A stretch of 64,000 nt of DNA from Phocoena phocoena. Its lineage: Eukaryota > Chordata > Mammalia > Artiodactyla > Phocoenidae. The notes under the pieces are model-generated. The model was given only the letters and a program-made list of their open reading frames with translations, was not told the DNA's origin and did no database searches. Positions within the stretch are counted from its first letter, which is position 1. The number at the start of each line of letters is the position of its first letter. Of this stretch, positions 47,716 to 59,440 are shown in pieces. Location: positions 90,612,894-90,676,893 of the forward strand of contig NC_089228.1 of assembly GCF_963924675.1 (NCBI RefSeq), read 5' to 3'. The translations under genes were made by a program, and so were the position numbers.

Positions 47716-49089
47716 GTTGTGAAATGTAGACCATCGTATTTCCCTCATTTATACTCAGATAATACCTTCTCTGTCACTCCCAGGCACCTATCTTGTGTTG
47801 TAATCATTCACGCACGTCCCTTTAAATCTCCTCGGCACCTCATCAGGACCCTCACACAGAGTAGGTTGGCAGCAAATGTGGTTAAATATTTAACACATGT
47901 ATGAATCCAACAAGAAAGCCCGCGGGTAGGTTTCTGGGCCTTACCAGCTTCAGCACTGCCATTCTTCGGTTCATGCAATGATGCCACAAGTAGGAGGACA
48001 ACCCCTGAGGACTTTCAGTCTGTGGTCCCGGAGTTGCTGCTTTGTCATCAACTAGGCACCATGCCCTCGCGTCTCTCACCAGCTTCAAATCAACAGACAT
48101 CACGCAGGGACACATGCACCAAGCCCAAAGGTACTGGGCGCTGTCTCTCCTTGATAAAGAGAGCTCTTGTTTATTCACCCAAGCACTTTAGTTTTGCATT
48201 CAGAAGACAAAGCAGCAAGCAAGAGCTTGCTGGGAGGAGAATAAGAGCTGCCAGAAGTAAGAGGCGGGCGTGGGGGGTTCATTCTGTTGTCACTTGTAGA
48301 CCATCCCTTGTCTGAAGCATCTGTAGCCTAATTGTCTCCCTCCCATTTCTGCGTCTGCGTCTCACACAGTGAACGCTCCCAGACAGCTTTATAAATTGAC
48401 TCCGGAATTGTTAGGCAGTAAAAATTCCATTGAGTCTGAAAAAGACATACTTCTCCTCCCCATATTTATCAATCAGTTGCTATTTGATGCCCTGACCTCA
48501 TCTATCTTCTTCACTCCACGCTGCCCTTGGTGTTATTGAGAAATAGGCAAAGTTAGTCTTTGTTCTCTGCCCTTTATATCCCTGGTTCTGTAGTCCTTCC
48601 CTTATTTTAAAAGCCTCCCGCTCTCCTTCCTAGGGGTCTCTGTTCTCCTGAGTCCCTGTCAGAGTCATGCCTTCATTCACACTAGGTTATGGTTGACATA
48701 GTGTGTCACACTTCCTGGGAGTATTTTCATTTTAAAACACCTTGCGTAGAGAGGGCAATGCTCAACCTAAAGGAATAAAATCTGTTGTATAATTTTAGCT
48801 CCTGCAGAAGATGGATAGTATGGTATTTCAGGGCAAAGGGGTTCCTAGAATCCCTCAAATCATACTCAGAAGAAGCTGTTCACTATAGATCTTAGAATTA
48901 ACAGCCCCCGTGATTCCCCTCTTCTTGTCACTGAACTAAGAGAACTTTATTTCTTTCTGTAGCAAAAAAACAACAAACAAAAAACCCAAAAACAAACCCA
49001 AAAAATCACTCAACATCCACTGCCAATGCAGTCAGCTCAGGGACCTGAAATGTAAAGTGAACAGGAAGAATATTCAGCTTATTTTAAAT
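47716..49089. other. Unique stretch with an A-rich run
   Basis: No gene or transposon seen. There is an A/C-rich run at 48962-49010. The part at 48360-48500 is a texture-only candidate for conserved non-coding DNA. Confidence 0.35.
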
Positions 49090-49760
49090 TGCCCTCCTGG
49101 TTTTCTAGATCCTAGTTCTGTCAACTTTTGCTTATTGCTCACAGCTCCTCAAGAGAAAAGTCAAAGCCTTCCAGGACTGATGGAATTGCACTTCCCACAC
49201 TGTTCCCCATGAACTGGCAGGTAAATCTGACCCTGGCATTCCTGTGCTCTAAAATGTTCAGTGGTCCCCATGTCCTACAAAATAAAATCTTATCAGTAGC
49301 ACAGAGCACAGGACTTTGCTCCTTGTCTAGCCCCCGATTCCTCTAACCAGTCTTTCCTCTTACCCCTGCCGCCACCTTTCTGGAAGACCTGCACATACAC
49401 TGATGTTGCAGGAACACTCAAATGCTCAGAGGCCCAGGAGCAGGTATGTTTCCTTCGGCCTCTATACATTTTCCTGGGCTCTTTCCTCTCAAAACACCCT
49501 CTGCCTGGTAAAATTTTCTTAATGCTTTAGTTCAGGCAATCTTACATCCCCTTAACCTATGGTCTCATATGTCCATTAAAGCACAACGTATATCGTACTG
49601 TAGTTGTTTGCTTGTCTGCCCAACTACTCACAAGACTGTGAGCTCCTTGGGTTTTTACGCTTCCATATTCCCAGTGCCGAGCACAGAGCCTGGCACATAG
49701 TAGGTGTTAAAAACTTAGTAGGGGAAATTTGATGAGTCACTGAATGAATGAAGTTGAAAC
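49090..49760 (+). mobile_element. L2 LINE 3' region
   Basis: 'tccttgtctagcccccgat', 'ttcctgggctctttcctctc', 'ctcacaagactgtgagctcc', 'attcccagtgccgagcac' and 'agcctggcacatagtaggtg' are the sense L2 3' end, finishing in 'tgaatgaatgaag'. Confidence 0.72.
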
Positions 49761-49827
49761 TGTCTGGGAATACTACACGCCTACGTTCGTAAGTGCGATG
49801 CGAACTTCCCTTTTACGCTGCTGGAAC

Positions 49828-50056
49828 GGGGATCAGGAAACTACAGCCTGTGGATCAAATCTGGCCTACCACCTGTTTTTATAAATCAAGCTTTATCGGA
49901 ACACAGCCACACCCACTCGTTCATGTATAGTATATGACTGCTTTTGCACCCCAGCAGCAGAGCTGCGAAGGAGACCCTGTGAACTGCAAAGCCTAAAATA
50001 TTCACTGACTGTACTATCTGATGCTTTAAAGAAAAAGTTTGTCAACTTCTTCCCTA
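49828..50056 (+). mobile_element. hAT-class non-autonomous DNA transposon fossil
   Basis: 'gatcaggaaactacagcctg', 'tggatcaaatctggcctacc', 'atcggaacacagccacaccc', 'gcaaagcctaaaatattcac' and 'aaagaaaaagtttgtcaact' form a familiar hAT-type mammalian repeat, near full length (about 230 bp). Confidence 0.65.
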
Positions 50057-51049
50057 GGGGATCTACAGAAAAAGAGAGCAAGAGAGTTGTAACATGAAAT
50101 GGAGGAATAGCAGAGAGATTTAGGAGAGAAGACAGGCAATCAAATGCATTATGTCCTCCAAGGTACAAGGCTCCAAAGGGAGGTCCAGTCGTCAAATGCC
50201 CTCTCAGACTGGAAGAACGGGACTCCTGAGCAAAGACAGAAAAAGTGAGAACAAATTCTCCACAGGAGCCTGGAACGCAAGGATGTTGTTTTCAACTGTT
50301 GACCAAGGCAGAGAGAAGGGCAAAGCTGATCTCAAGAAGTTAGTAAAAGCACTAATGCCTAATAATAACTGCAGCGTAGAGCTTTTCAGGTGCCGCATTA
50401 AAAAGAGTGCTTTGTCCTAATAAATAGCAGAATAAGAGTCTGTTCTCAGAGCCCCCTTCCTGCTCTTTATTCTTAATGAGCCTTCTAATGAGAGCGCTGT
50501 AATTATTTCCCTGAGAGACTCATCATTCCCCATTTCAGCCTGTTACTTAAATATATGGCATGGTGTGAAAAGCCTGGAAAAAAACGTCCAAGGACTCTTC
50601 TCTGTACCTTTTCCAATGGCCTACATCACCCGTGCAGGACAGAGGACAGTGTATGAACTGGATTCATAAAATAATGACTCCCTCTACTTTTAACAAGGCA
50701 AAAATCACAAAAGCTGAGAAGTACTGCCAAACTCAGGGTTGTTTTCTAGATATATTTGTTTTACAAAAAAAGCAGCACTTAGACAATAATGGTTTCCTTG
50801 CTCTGCTATTTAGCTCTTTAAAAGACAACAACAGCTCTTGGCCTCTCAAAACAGAAGGAATCAGGAGTTGGTAGGTTTACCTTAGAATTCAGGATTTGGC
50901 TATTTTATTTCATTTCATTTTGGAAAGACTTTCTCTTTTTGTTATTCCAAAAATATAAATTACCACAGAAAGAAGGGAGTTACTCAGAACTCTTGCATTA
51001 TGAGTTTTTCTGGGATGTCAAGTTCTCCAAATAGGTAAGAATTTACTCT
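50057..51049. other. Unique stretch, no gene seen
   Basis: No repeat recognised. 50400-50590 has dense TAAT/ATTA cores and balanced composition, which is often seen in conserved non-coding elements. Confidence 0.4.
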
Positions 51050-51240
51050 TGGTTTTTTATGGCAGAGTAGTAAAAAATTTTTTTCTTCCCATAACCATAA
51101 CACCATTATCTTAGCTACCTAAAACAACAAACAGAAAGGAAAAAAACAAAAAAGCAAATGGTAATTCCTTAACATCATCAAATATTCTGTTACTATTTAA
51201 ATTTCTCCAATTGTCTCATAATTGGTGGTTAGAATCAGTG
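51050..51240 (-). mobile_element. Old L1 (L1M) 3' UTR fragment, antisense
   Basis: Read on the minus strand: 'gagacaattggagaaattta' and 'atttgatgatgttaaggaat' of the L1M 3' UTR. Confidence 0.5.
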
Positions 51241-51419
51241 TATCTTAGTCTATTTTAATTTACAGTTTATTGCTAATCCTACTTTATCCACTGTAATTTA
51301 TTTGTTAAAGAAACCAAGTTTTCATCCTGTAGTGTTTCCAACATTCTGAATCTTACTGATTGTATCCTTGTGCCATCCTCCAGCATGCTGTTCTGTACTT
51401 CCTGTAGTTAGAACTAGAA

Positions 51420-51658
51420 GGTCATAAGGCTAAAGAAAACTTGTCCCTATTCTTTAGAGATGCATACTAGTGAAATTATATAATTTCTGGGATTTGTACC
51501 AAACTAATACAGTGAAGGGTAGGGATATAGAGGGAAGGGCTATAGATGAAACAAGATTGGACACATTGATAATTGTTGAAGCTGGGTGTTGGGTAAATAA
51601 AGTTATTTCTTCCACTTTTGTATGTGTTCAAATATACTTATAATTAAAAAGTTAAATA
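51420..51658 (+). mobile_element. Old L1 (L1M) 3' end
   Basis: 'gtccctattctttagagatg', 'catactagtgaaattatata', 'tagatgaaacaagattgg', 'gataattgttgaagctgggt' and the terminal 'aattaaaaagttaaa' match the L1M 3' end in sense. Confidence 0.62.
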
Positions 51659-53227
51659 TATATTTTATTAGTTTTAGATGAAAATTTCTGAAACACATCA
51701 CACACTTTCTATCCTTCCTAAACATTTGACCTTTTCTTGATAACACTTGGTCTTCATTCTAAACAGTGCACTATAATAAATATCTCAATAAACTAGAAGA
51801 AACTTCTCATTATGTGTTTCAGTTTATGGAAGAAATCATGCTAAATTCTTGGTTTCATTTGAAATCTGGGTTTCTACACATTGAAGAGAATTTCATGTGT
51901 CTATATTTTTGACTAATTAAGAATAAAAAATAAAACCACTGATCTAGAAAAGTATTTCTCAAATAGGGATCACAATCCCTCAAAGGTACATGAGAATTAT
52001 ACAAGAATCCACTAGAAGCATATCCATTTCCTCCAATTCTAACTAGATACTCGAGACTAGATAAACCTGCTTTATTTTGTTTGTTTGTTTTATTAGTAAC
52101 ATGGTCCAGAAAAGGTGGTGGGAAAAGTCTGAGACGTACTGATCAGCCAACATCAAGTTACAGTAAAGCTTTCTTCCCATCTCAGTCCATGACTGAGATT
52201 AATGGAGGTCAGAATTGTCTGGACATAGAGCCTTCCAGCTCCTATTCTGACCTAAAAAACAGGAAGATACCCTTGCTGGAGCTGGAAATAGGCCATATTG
52301 ATTTAGAGGGACAAAACTCACAATTCCAGGCACCTCTCCCTGTACCAACCCATTAACAATGGTTCCCGTAAAGTGGAACCTCTTTCTAAATAAGTCTGAG
52401 AATTAGCAATTGTTTCCTTTCTACCACTTTTGCTCCAGGAAAGCCACAAAGTAGCCCATTTGCTGAGAGACAAGTGATGCCTGCTGCTGGGCTCAGGGCA
52501 CTTCTCCAGGATCATGCTCTTCCTCGTTGTCTCCTTGACTACCACTGCTCAGACAGCCCCCATCCAGACCTCACTGGGTCTCAGCTCCACGCAGCTGCAG
52601 GTGCTTCTAATGAAGAGACCCAGTGTGTAGAGATCAGTGTGTAGCTCTGATCTGGGCAGTTAACTGGTCCTCCCATGACGAATGAGCATTCTGCCCTGAA
52701 TCCCACATCCATCAGTGATGTGAGAAAGAGTGTCTTAAAAGCAATTTTAGTTCCTTCTAATAGAATCTTAGAACCTCGTCCTTGCTTAATTAATTTAGGA
52801 TTGTTATTAAACGTCCATGTTGCTCATACTTTTACTTTTAAATTCTAACTATAGCATTATTTCTCTCTATAATCAATAAATATTCTCAAGCTCACATAAA
52901 ATTATTTAACCCATTATAAAGATCGTTGAAGGTACTGTGAAAAGCTATCACTAACTCAATTTGAAGCCGGACAATATCTTGCTTTCTTCCACAACTGCTT
53001 TTTCATTTCTGGTCTTTCTGGGCTCTGGAACGTTTTCTGTATCTAAATTAGCCTGGCGAGCTCCACTCACTTCCAGCTTTCTTAGGCTCCTCGCCCTTTG
53101 TCACTAGCAATGCCCCTGCCGACCTCCTTCTCTGTAGGCTAGCTTGATAGCATCCCCAACATCAGCACTAATTTTCACTTGCCTTTCAAATTACTGATGA
53201 AAACACATAAGCCATGAATCCTCTAGA
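51659..53227. other. Unique stretch, no gene seen
   Basis: Nothing recognised. A (TTTG)n-like short run lies near 52076-52092. Confidence 0.35.
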
Positions 53228-53775
53228 ACAGCACTGCCCAATAGATCTTTCGGTGGTGATGCAAATATCCACTATGGTAGCCACTAGCCACATGCGGCTA
53301 TTGAGCACCTGACTACTTAAATATGAAGAGTGTGATCAAAGAAGCAAAATTTTCATTTTAATTGGCTTTATTCTATTTTAATTAATTTAAATAAAAATTT
53401 AAATAGCCATATGTGGCTAGTGGTTAAAAATTTGGATAGGGCTTCCCTGGTGGCGCTCGTGGTTGAGAACCTGCCTGCCAATGCAGGGAACACGGGTTCG
53501 AGCCCTGGTCCGGGAAGATCCCACATGCCGCGGAGCAACTGGGCCCGTGAGCCATGGCCGCTGAGCCTGCGCGTCTGGAGCCTGTGCTCCGCAACAAGAG
53601 AGGCCGAGACAGTGAAAGGCCCGCGCACTGCGCACCGCGATGAAGGGTAGACCCCGCTCGCCGCAACTAGAGAAAGCCCTCGCACAGAAACGACGACCCA
53701 ACACTGCCAAAAATAAATAAATAAATTTATAAAAAAAAAAAAAAAAAAAAAATTTGGATAAAAAAGCAGCTCTAG
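53228..53775 (+). mobile_element. hAT-type DNA transposon fossil (MER3-like), split by a SINE
   Basis: 'cagcactgcccaatagatct', 'tggtagccactagccacatg', 'cggctattgagcacctgact' and 'agccatatgtggctagtggt' give a familiar short palindromic hAT repeat. 'tagccac(atg)' and 'gtggcta' recur in inverted arrangement near both ends. The SINE at 53439-53750 sits near its right end. Confidence 0.6.
53426..53763 (+). mobile_element. CHR-type SINE, hybrid long form, with TSD
   Basis: Body 53439-53729 plus poly(A) to about 53750, flanked by a 13-bp TSD 'aaaaatttggata' (53426-53438, 53751-53763 with shared A's). The front resembles the short SINE, including 'ggccgctgagcctgcgcgtc'. The back carries the long-form module 'ccgcaactagagaaagccc' and 'acccaacactgccaaaaata'. 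The A box is disrupted ('tggcgctcgtgg'), while the B box 'ggttcgagccc' is a perfect consensus. Overlapping frames are artefacts of SINE translation. Confidence 0.92.
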
Positions 53776-53916
53776 AATCTTCTACCAATCTCACAATTAT
53801 TAAGATGTTATCCACTCTCAGTTATTATCAAGCGCTGCTACAAAACCACCAAGCACTGTGCTCAACTGAAACTGATTTCCTAGTGGCTAATAGTTACTTG
53901 TGTTTCGAGATTTTAT

Positions 53917-53939
53917 ACACACACACACACACACACACA
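53917..53939. repeat. (AC)n microsatellite
   Basis: About 11 uninterrupted AC units. Confidence 0.9.
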
Positions 53940-53969
53940 TAGTTTTGGAGGTGTATTTAAATAAGTATA

Positions 53970-54160
53970 TATTCAGCATGGAATCCTGGAAAAAGTACTG
54001 ATTTTGATATCATGTAAAACAATTTGGATACCAGTTTTACCCTTATTAGTGAAAAGGCCTTAGATCATTCATCTACAAGCCTCAATCTCCCCTTCTGGAA
54101 AACAGAGAAGATAATGCCTATCTTTCAAAATTGTTGTGTAAATTAAATGTATTAATCACA
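53970..54160 (+). mobile_element. MIR SINE
   Basis: 'gcatggaatcctggaaaaag', 'caatctccccttctggaaaa' and 'agataatgcctatctttcaa' follow the sense MIR. A (TTACA)n run (54160-54182) trails it. Confidence 0.6.
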
Positions 54161-54182
54161 TTAAATTACATTACATTACATT
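54160..54182. repeat. (ATTAC)n short tandem repeat
   Basis: Four imperfect pentamer units, 'attacattacattacatta'. Confidence 0.8.
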
Positions 54183-55524
54183 AAAATAAATAACATAGGA
54201 ATTGCCGAAAATGCTGCTCCTCTATAGCAGTAGGCATTCAATCAGTGGAGGCTGCTATAGATTGTGGTGAGACATCACAAGGCATGTAGTCAGTCCATTT
54301 AATTCCTTCCCTAAAAGGTCTTGAAGTAAAAAGCACAGTAGACTTAAATTTCAGGGAGGGAGAATTCAGGACATTTACTGTGTTAATAGATTTTCAGGAG
54401 AGGCTGTGAAAACTCTCACCAGAAAGATAAAATGGCATTAAAATCATCTTTTTTCGATGGATTTTGATAGGTTTAATCACTGCAGGCAGAGAATAACGTT
54501 CCTCTTAAAACCACTTCTAAAAACATAAGTCTAGCAAAAAAAAACACATAAGTCTAAATAAACGTACCTTTGCAGGTACCCGTATCTGGAGATTCTGTTT
54601 TTCTCTTGTGGTTTGAAAAATGGACCATATACAATTCCCCAGATAGAGCTAAATTCGATTGTTATTCTTTTCACTAATACGTTTTCCTGGTTACTGCTGC
54701 AAAGAACATGAAACAGAACTTGTGTTCAGCTTCCCAAAGAGAAAGCAGTAAGCAATCAGCTAGATGACATTCCTCACCCCAAATACGTGTAATTAACAAT
54801 AAACTCAATGTCATTAATGAAAAGTCTCCCTGGCCATAATCAGAACATGAATCTGAGTTTGGTACCCACATAAAACATACTTATAAGATACCAGAGTCTT
54901 CCAGGACATGGAAAGGAGAAGCAGTCCTAGTAAGACAATGTGGTAACTAGTGAGGAAAATAAGTCCTAACCAAAAGAGCACTTGAGAAATAACAAGTCAT
55001 CCATAGAAAGTAGCAGAGCTAAAGAAAGTCACCACTGTTTTCATATATCAGTATCTTTCCTTCAAATATTTATGTTAAGTAGTTCATAGATTATTAATAT
55101 TTTAGAAGAAGCTAAATATTAAAGGGAACAGTCAATAAGAGCAATGAGTGCTATGGCAATGAATGTCTTTTATTAAATGTGTCTTCATCTCTTTCCGTCT
55201 ATGAAACCTAAATTAATTATATACTGAACTGGGGAATTAAGACTCCTGGAGACACACTCCTCTCTTTGGAATTGTATTTTTACTCCAAAAGCAAGGGCTA
55301 TTTATTAATAATTAGACCCTACATCCAATTTACCTCAATTTCAATCAATACAGCACCTCAAATAACAAGAAACCTAGAAGCACAAGTCCTTCATGTTTTA
55401 TATGTTATATTGATATATCACATGTGATATTTCCTACACTCATTGACTTATTCGGGACCCATGTCTCTCCTGAAGTTTTATAGATCGAAGTAAAAAGAAA
55501 TCAATGATATTAGAAATGATTATC
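54183..55524. other. Unique stretch, no gene seen
   Basis: Nothing recognised over 1.3 kb. Confidence 0.35.
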
Positions 55525-55700
55525 ATCATCTCATTTTTATTAAGTGCTAACTATATCTCAGGAGCTGGTTTAAACAATTAGCATCCATTCAACTCTTTTA
55601 ATCCTCATGAATGTCCTATTATCACGATTTACAGATAAGGAAACAAACTCTTTGTAAATTATTATCACAATTTACAAAGAGTTTAAGGTTTAAAAATAAG
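55525..55700 (-). mobile_element. MIR SINE, antisense, with an internal hairpin
   Basis: 'attaagtgctaactatatct', 'ttttaatcctcatgaatgtc' and 'atttacagataaggaaac' are the antisense MIR. The expected continuation (gaggcacagagaggtt-like) is displaced by a perfect inverted repeat at 55645-55684. Confidence 0.65.
55645..55684. repeat. Perfect inverted repeat, 16-bp arms, 8-nt loop
   Basis: Arm 'aaactctttgtaaatt' (55645-55660), loop 'attatcac', arm 'aatttacaaagagttt' (55669-55684). The loop plus right arm also nearly repeats the nearby MIR text 'attatcacgatttaca' (about 55617-55632). Confidence 0.95.
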
Positions 55701-55733
55701 AAATCAGGTACTGTATGGCCATTAAGAATCATG

Positions 55734-56151
55734 CTCGGGCTTCCCTGGTGGCGCAGTGTTTAAGAATCTGCCTGCCAATACAGGGGACACGGGTTCAAGC
55801 CCTGGTCCGGGAAGATCCCACATGCCACGGAGCAACTAAGCCTGTGCGCCACAACTACTGAGCCTGCAAGCCACAACTACTGAGCCCATGCACCACAACT
55901 ACTGAAGCCTGCACACCTAGAGACCGAGCTCCGCAACAAGAGAAGCCACCATAATGAGAAGCCCGCGCAGAGCAACGAAGAGCAGCCCCCTCTTGCTGCA
56001 AGTAGAGAAAGCCCACGTGCAGCAACGAAGACACAATGCAGCCAAAAATAAATAAATAAATTTATAAAAATAAATAATAAATAAAATAAAATGGTTAGTT
56101 CTATGTTATGTGAATTTCACCCCAAATTAAAAAAAAAAAAGAATCATGCTC
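55734..56151 (+). mobile_element. CHR-type SINE, long form, with 3' extension and TSD
   Basis: Body from 55747, A box 'tggcgcagtgt', B box 'ggttcaagccc'. Three tandem 'ccacaactactga' units lie at about 55846-55912, followed by the long-form 3' module 'gcaagtagagaaagccc' and 'gcagccaaaaataaataaat'. After this A-rich tail (to 56091) come about 37 bp of extra sequence (56092-56128) and a second poly(A) (56129-56140). The 13-bp TSD 'aagaatcatgctc' (55734-55746, 56139-56151) encloses all of it. Confidence 0.92.
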
Positions 56152-56449
56152 AATATAAATACTGACAAAATTCCATGATGCAAAATAGGTAAGTACTAAC
56201 AGTGGTAATTCACAATAAGTGTTATGGGGTGGGGATGAGGAAAAGAGGGGAGGAAAGAGAGGGATAGAAACCAGAAGGACAGGCACTAAAATTGTACAGA
56301 TTTTATCTCTAGATAGTGATGTTATCGCCTTTCTATGATTTATATTTTTCAAATGTTTTGCAGTGAGCAGATACCACTTCTATAGTTAGAAAACGTAATA
56401 ATTTAAAAAGTAACTGATTTCCTTCTTACATTTAATCAAAGTGTTGGTT
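56152..56449. other. Unique spacer
   Basis: Nothing recognised. Purine-rich run 56225-56275. Confidence 0.35.
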
Positions 56450-57790
56450 GCCAAGTTTATTTATTCATTCAACAAATAATTATGGAAAAACTTCCATGCA
56501 AAGCATTATTCTGGCCTCTCAAGTTACAGCAGTGAGCAAGGCTGACAAGGACCCTGCCCCACAAGAACTTGCATTCAAGTGACAGAAGACATAAATTACA
56601 AAACAAATACACAAATACAATAATTTTGGAATGTAATAAATACTATAAAAGAAATAAACAGGTGATATGATAGAGAGTAACTTTTGTATGTTGGGGGTAG
56701 TTACATTCAAAAGGATGCCCTAGGTAGACCTCTCGTAGGATACGTTTGAGTTGAGACCTGAAGTATGAGAGGAAGCGAGCCATTCAGTGAGACTGAGGAA
56801 GGGTGGTGGCAGAAGGAATGGATATACAAAGACCCAAAGGTGGCAAAAGGCTTAGCAAATTCAATACCTAAACAGAGGCCCCGTGTGGCTAGAGCATAAT
56901 GAGTAGGCGGGAAAGGACTGGGAAGATAGGCAATGGCCAGCTCAAGGAGGGCCATGGAGGTGCCCAAAAAGGTGATGGGAAGCCACTGAAATGTTTTAAG
57001 CAGGGCAGTAACGATCATTTATCAACTTTCTAAAAGAAAGATCAGTCCATTTGTTGGGTGAGGAAAGAAATACAGAATCCAAGAATGGAAACTACAGCCA
57101 ATGAGAAGGCTATTGCTGTAGTAATGTAGGCTAGAGATGATAATGACTGGGGAAGTAGAGTGGCAGTTAAAAAGGAAAAGAAGTGAACAATTCAAGAATA
57201 TTTTCAAGATACAGCATACAAGACTTGGTGTCATTTTGGATCTAAGGCACTAGAAAAAAAGCAGTTAAAAATAACACATGGAATACAGGTTTAATCAAAT
57301 GATGATGGTATAATTTCCTGACATAGGGAAGCTTAGGAAGAGATTAGGTCATGCATGGAAGGGTGACTGGAAGACAAAAATGACATTTTACACATGTTAA
57401 CAGGAAATGCCCATTAAGCATCCATGTGGATTTATAAAATAGACAGTTAGGTATATGAACTCAAGCTCTTTTAGAATAGAAATATAAAGGTACTGGTAAT
57501 AAGTTATATTCTTTTATCAGCCTGGTAATAAATTATTTCCTCTTCTAAGGAGAAGCTACAGCTAAGAGTAGAAATATCAAAAGACAATAATATTGGGCAC
57601 TCTTACATCTAGAAGTTGGGTTAGGGAAGAAAAGCCAGCAAAGGAGCCTGAAAAAAAGAAGTTACAGAGATGAGAAAAAGACCAGGAGAGTGTGGGGCTG
57701 TGAGAATCAAGAATGTTTCAAAAAGGAGCGAAGAGGCAGCCATGCAGAATGACGCTGTGATTTCACGGACGATGGAGCTTAAGCAGCACC
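56450..57790 (-). mobile_element. L2 LINE, antisense, long copy
   Basis: Starts with the antisense L2 3' end ('tattcattcaacaaataatt', 'ctcaagttacagcagtgagc'). It continues in order: 'gtgtggctagagcataatga', 'ggaagccactgaaatgtttt', 'aagcagggcagtaacgatca', 'gaaggctattgctgtagtaa', 'caagacttggtgtcattttg' and 'tccatgtggatttataaaat'. About 1.3 kb, uninterrupted by younger repeats. No frame survives. Confidence 0.72.
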
Positions 57791-58639
57791 CACTGGATTC
57801 AAAACATGGAGACCGTCTGCAGCCACGACAAGTTTACATGGAGTAAGGGGAACAGATACCTGTTTGGAATGGGTTAAATGGTAAATAGGAGATAACAGAT
57901 CCAAAATATAAGAAACCTGAAGTGACTTCCCACCTCTTTGTTGTCTTCATTGCCATTGTTCTCCCTGGAGGACTAATGAATGGGAGTCAGACTCTGTCTA
58001 TGGATAAACACAGTCACTCCTGAAAAAGAGATGGTGCGATATGTTGCTTTTACTGCTAACTATTAATATTTGTTTTTAAAAAAGAACATATTCTTTTTGG
58101 AACACAGGAAACCATTCCCAAGTACAATCTTTAAATTTCATTTTTGTTAAAGAATAGATCTTGTTCCAAAATCAAGAAGCATGGTTCTGCCCCAGCTTCA
58201 AAATACATGACATGACTAACAATAAGTGGTAGGACCCAGGTACAAAAATGTAGGTTTACCTATAGTTTTTTGACAGAGCTATCATTGAATGTGTCTTTCC
58301 ATTAATAGTATATTCTAAAAATGTAGTAACTGTAAAAAGATTTATAAACATTTCAAAAAATTTTCCAAGATTACAGGCACAATTGGAATCAATACTTGTA
58401 GGAATACTTTTATCTTTAGCCTAATTGGATAATATTACCCAATTACTTCTGAAAGACAGCATAGTAATATTAAGTAAGAGAAAATCACCAACTAGTTCTA
58501 TCCCATTACTTTTTAAGGCAAAACGTCAACAGTCACATCAGTTAGGCATCTCAGTATCAATCTCTCTTAAGCCACAGGCCACACACTGACTCAACAATAA
58601 ACTGCAAATCGTTAATTCACATTTATTGGAAGAAAATGT
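57791..58639. other. Unique sequence
   Basis: Nothing recognised. Confidence 0.35.
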
Positions 58640-59440
58640 ATATACAATAAAATCCTCCCATTTGAAGTCTGTATATCTATGAGTTTCAACAAATGTATAT
58701 GCCTAAGTAACCACAGCAGTAATCAAAATATAAAACATTTCCATCACCCCCAAAACTTCCTTTGTGCTCCTTTCAAGTCAGTTCCCAGACTCTGACCCTA
58801 AGCAACCATGATGTGCTATTGGTCACGGTAAATTAGTTCTACAATTTCCTAGGAATGGAACCTATGGCTGGAGTCCTTCACTCTGCAGTTATTGCTATTA
58901 TTGTTGTTGCTGTTTTTAGAATTATCCATGTTATTGGGTGTGTCAGTAGTCTGTGTTGTTTATTAAACTCAAATTTTAAGATATTACCTGTTTTTTGTTT
59001 ATTAACAAAATGCGATTTGCTTATCCACTCACCGATTGGTAGGTATTCAGTTATGGGCTGTTATAAATAAAGCTGCTCTGAGAATTCATGTAAAAAGTCT
59101 TAGTGTAGATACACAATTTCATTTCTCTTCAGTTGATACCTAGGAGGAGAATTTCTGGATCACATGGTAAGTGCATGCTTAAATTCAAAAGGAACTGCCA
59201 AGTTGTTTCAAAGCAATTGTAAAGTCTTACATTCCCACAAACAATGTATAAAGTTCTATTTGCTCTCTATTCTCACCAACACTTGATACTGCCTGTCTTT
59301 GTAATTTTAGCCTTTCTGATGTGTAGTGGTAACATATTATAGTTTATATTTGCATTTCCCTGATGACTACAGTATATTTCTCCATGTGTTTAGGTCTGTC
59401 ATTCAGCAATGTTGTACACTTTTCAGTATGTGGTCTTGCA
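58640..59440 (-). mobile_element. Old L1 (L1M), ORF2 3' end and 3' UTR, antisense
   Basis: 'gagtttcaacaaatgtatat', 'catttccatcacccccaaaa', 'tctggatcacatggtaagtg', 'aactgccaagttgtttcaaa', 'attctcaccaacacttgata' and 'atttgcatttccctgatgac' are the reverse complement of the L1 ORF2 C-terminus and 3' UTR. It is the 3' part of a minus-strand old L1 whose ORF2 body lies at 61530-63282. Confidence 0.7.

Noticed and set aside
55846..55912. Three short evenly spaced repeats resembling a mini CRISPR array
   Set aside because: The units are contiguous and part of the long-form SINE body. The related SINE at 62163-62540 has the same expansion. CRISPR arrays do not occur in such genomes.
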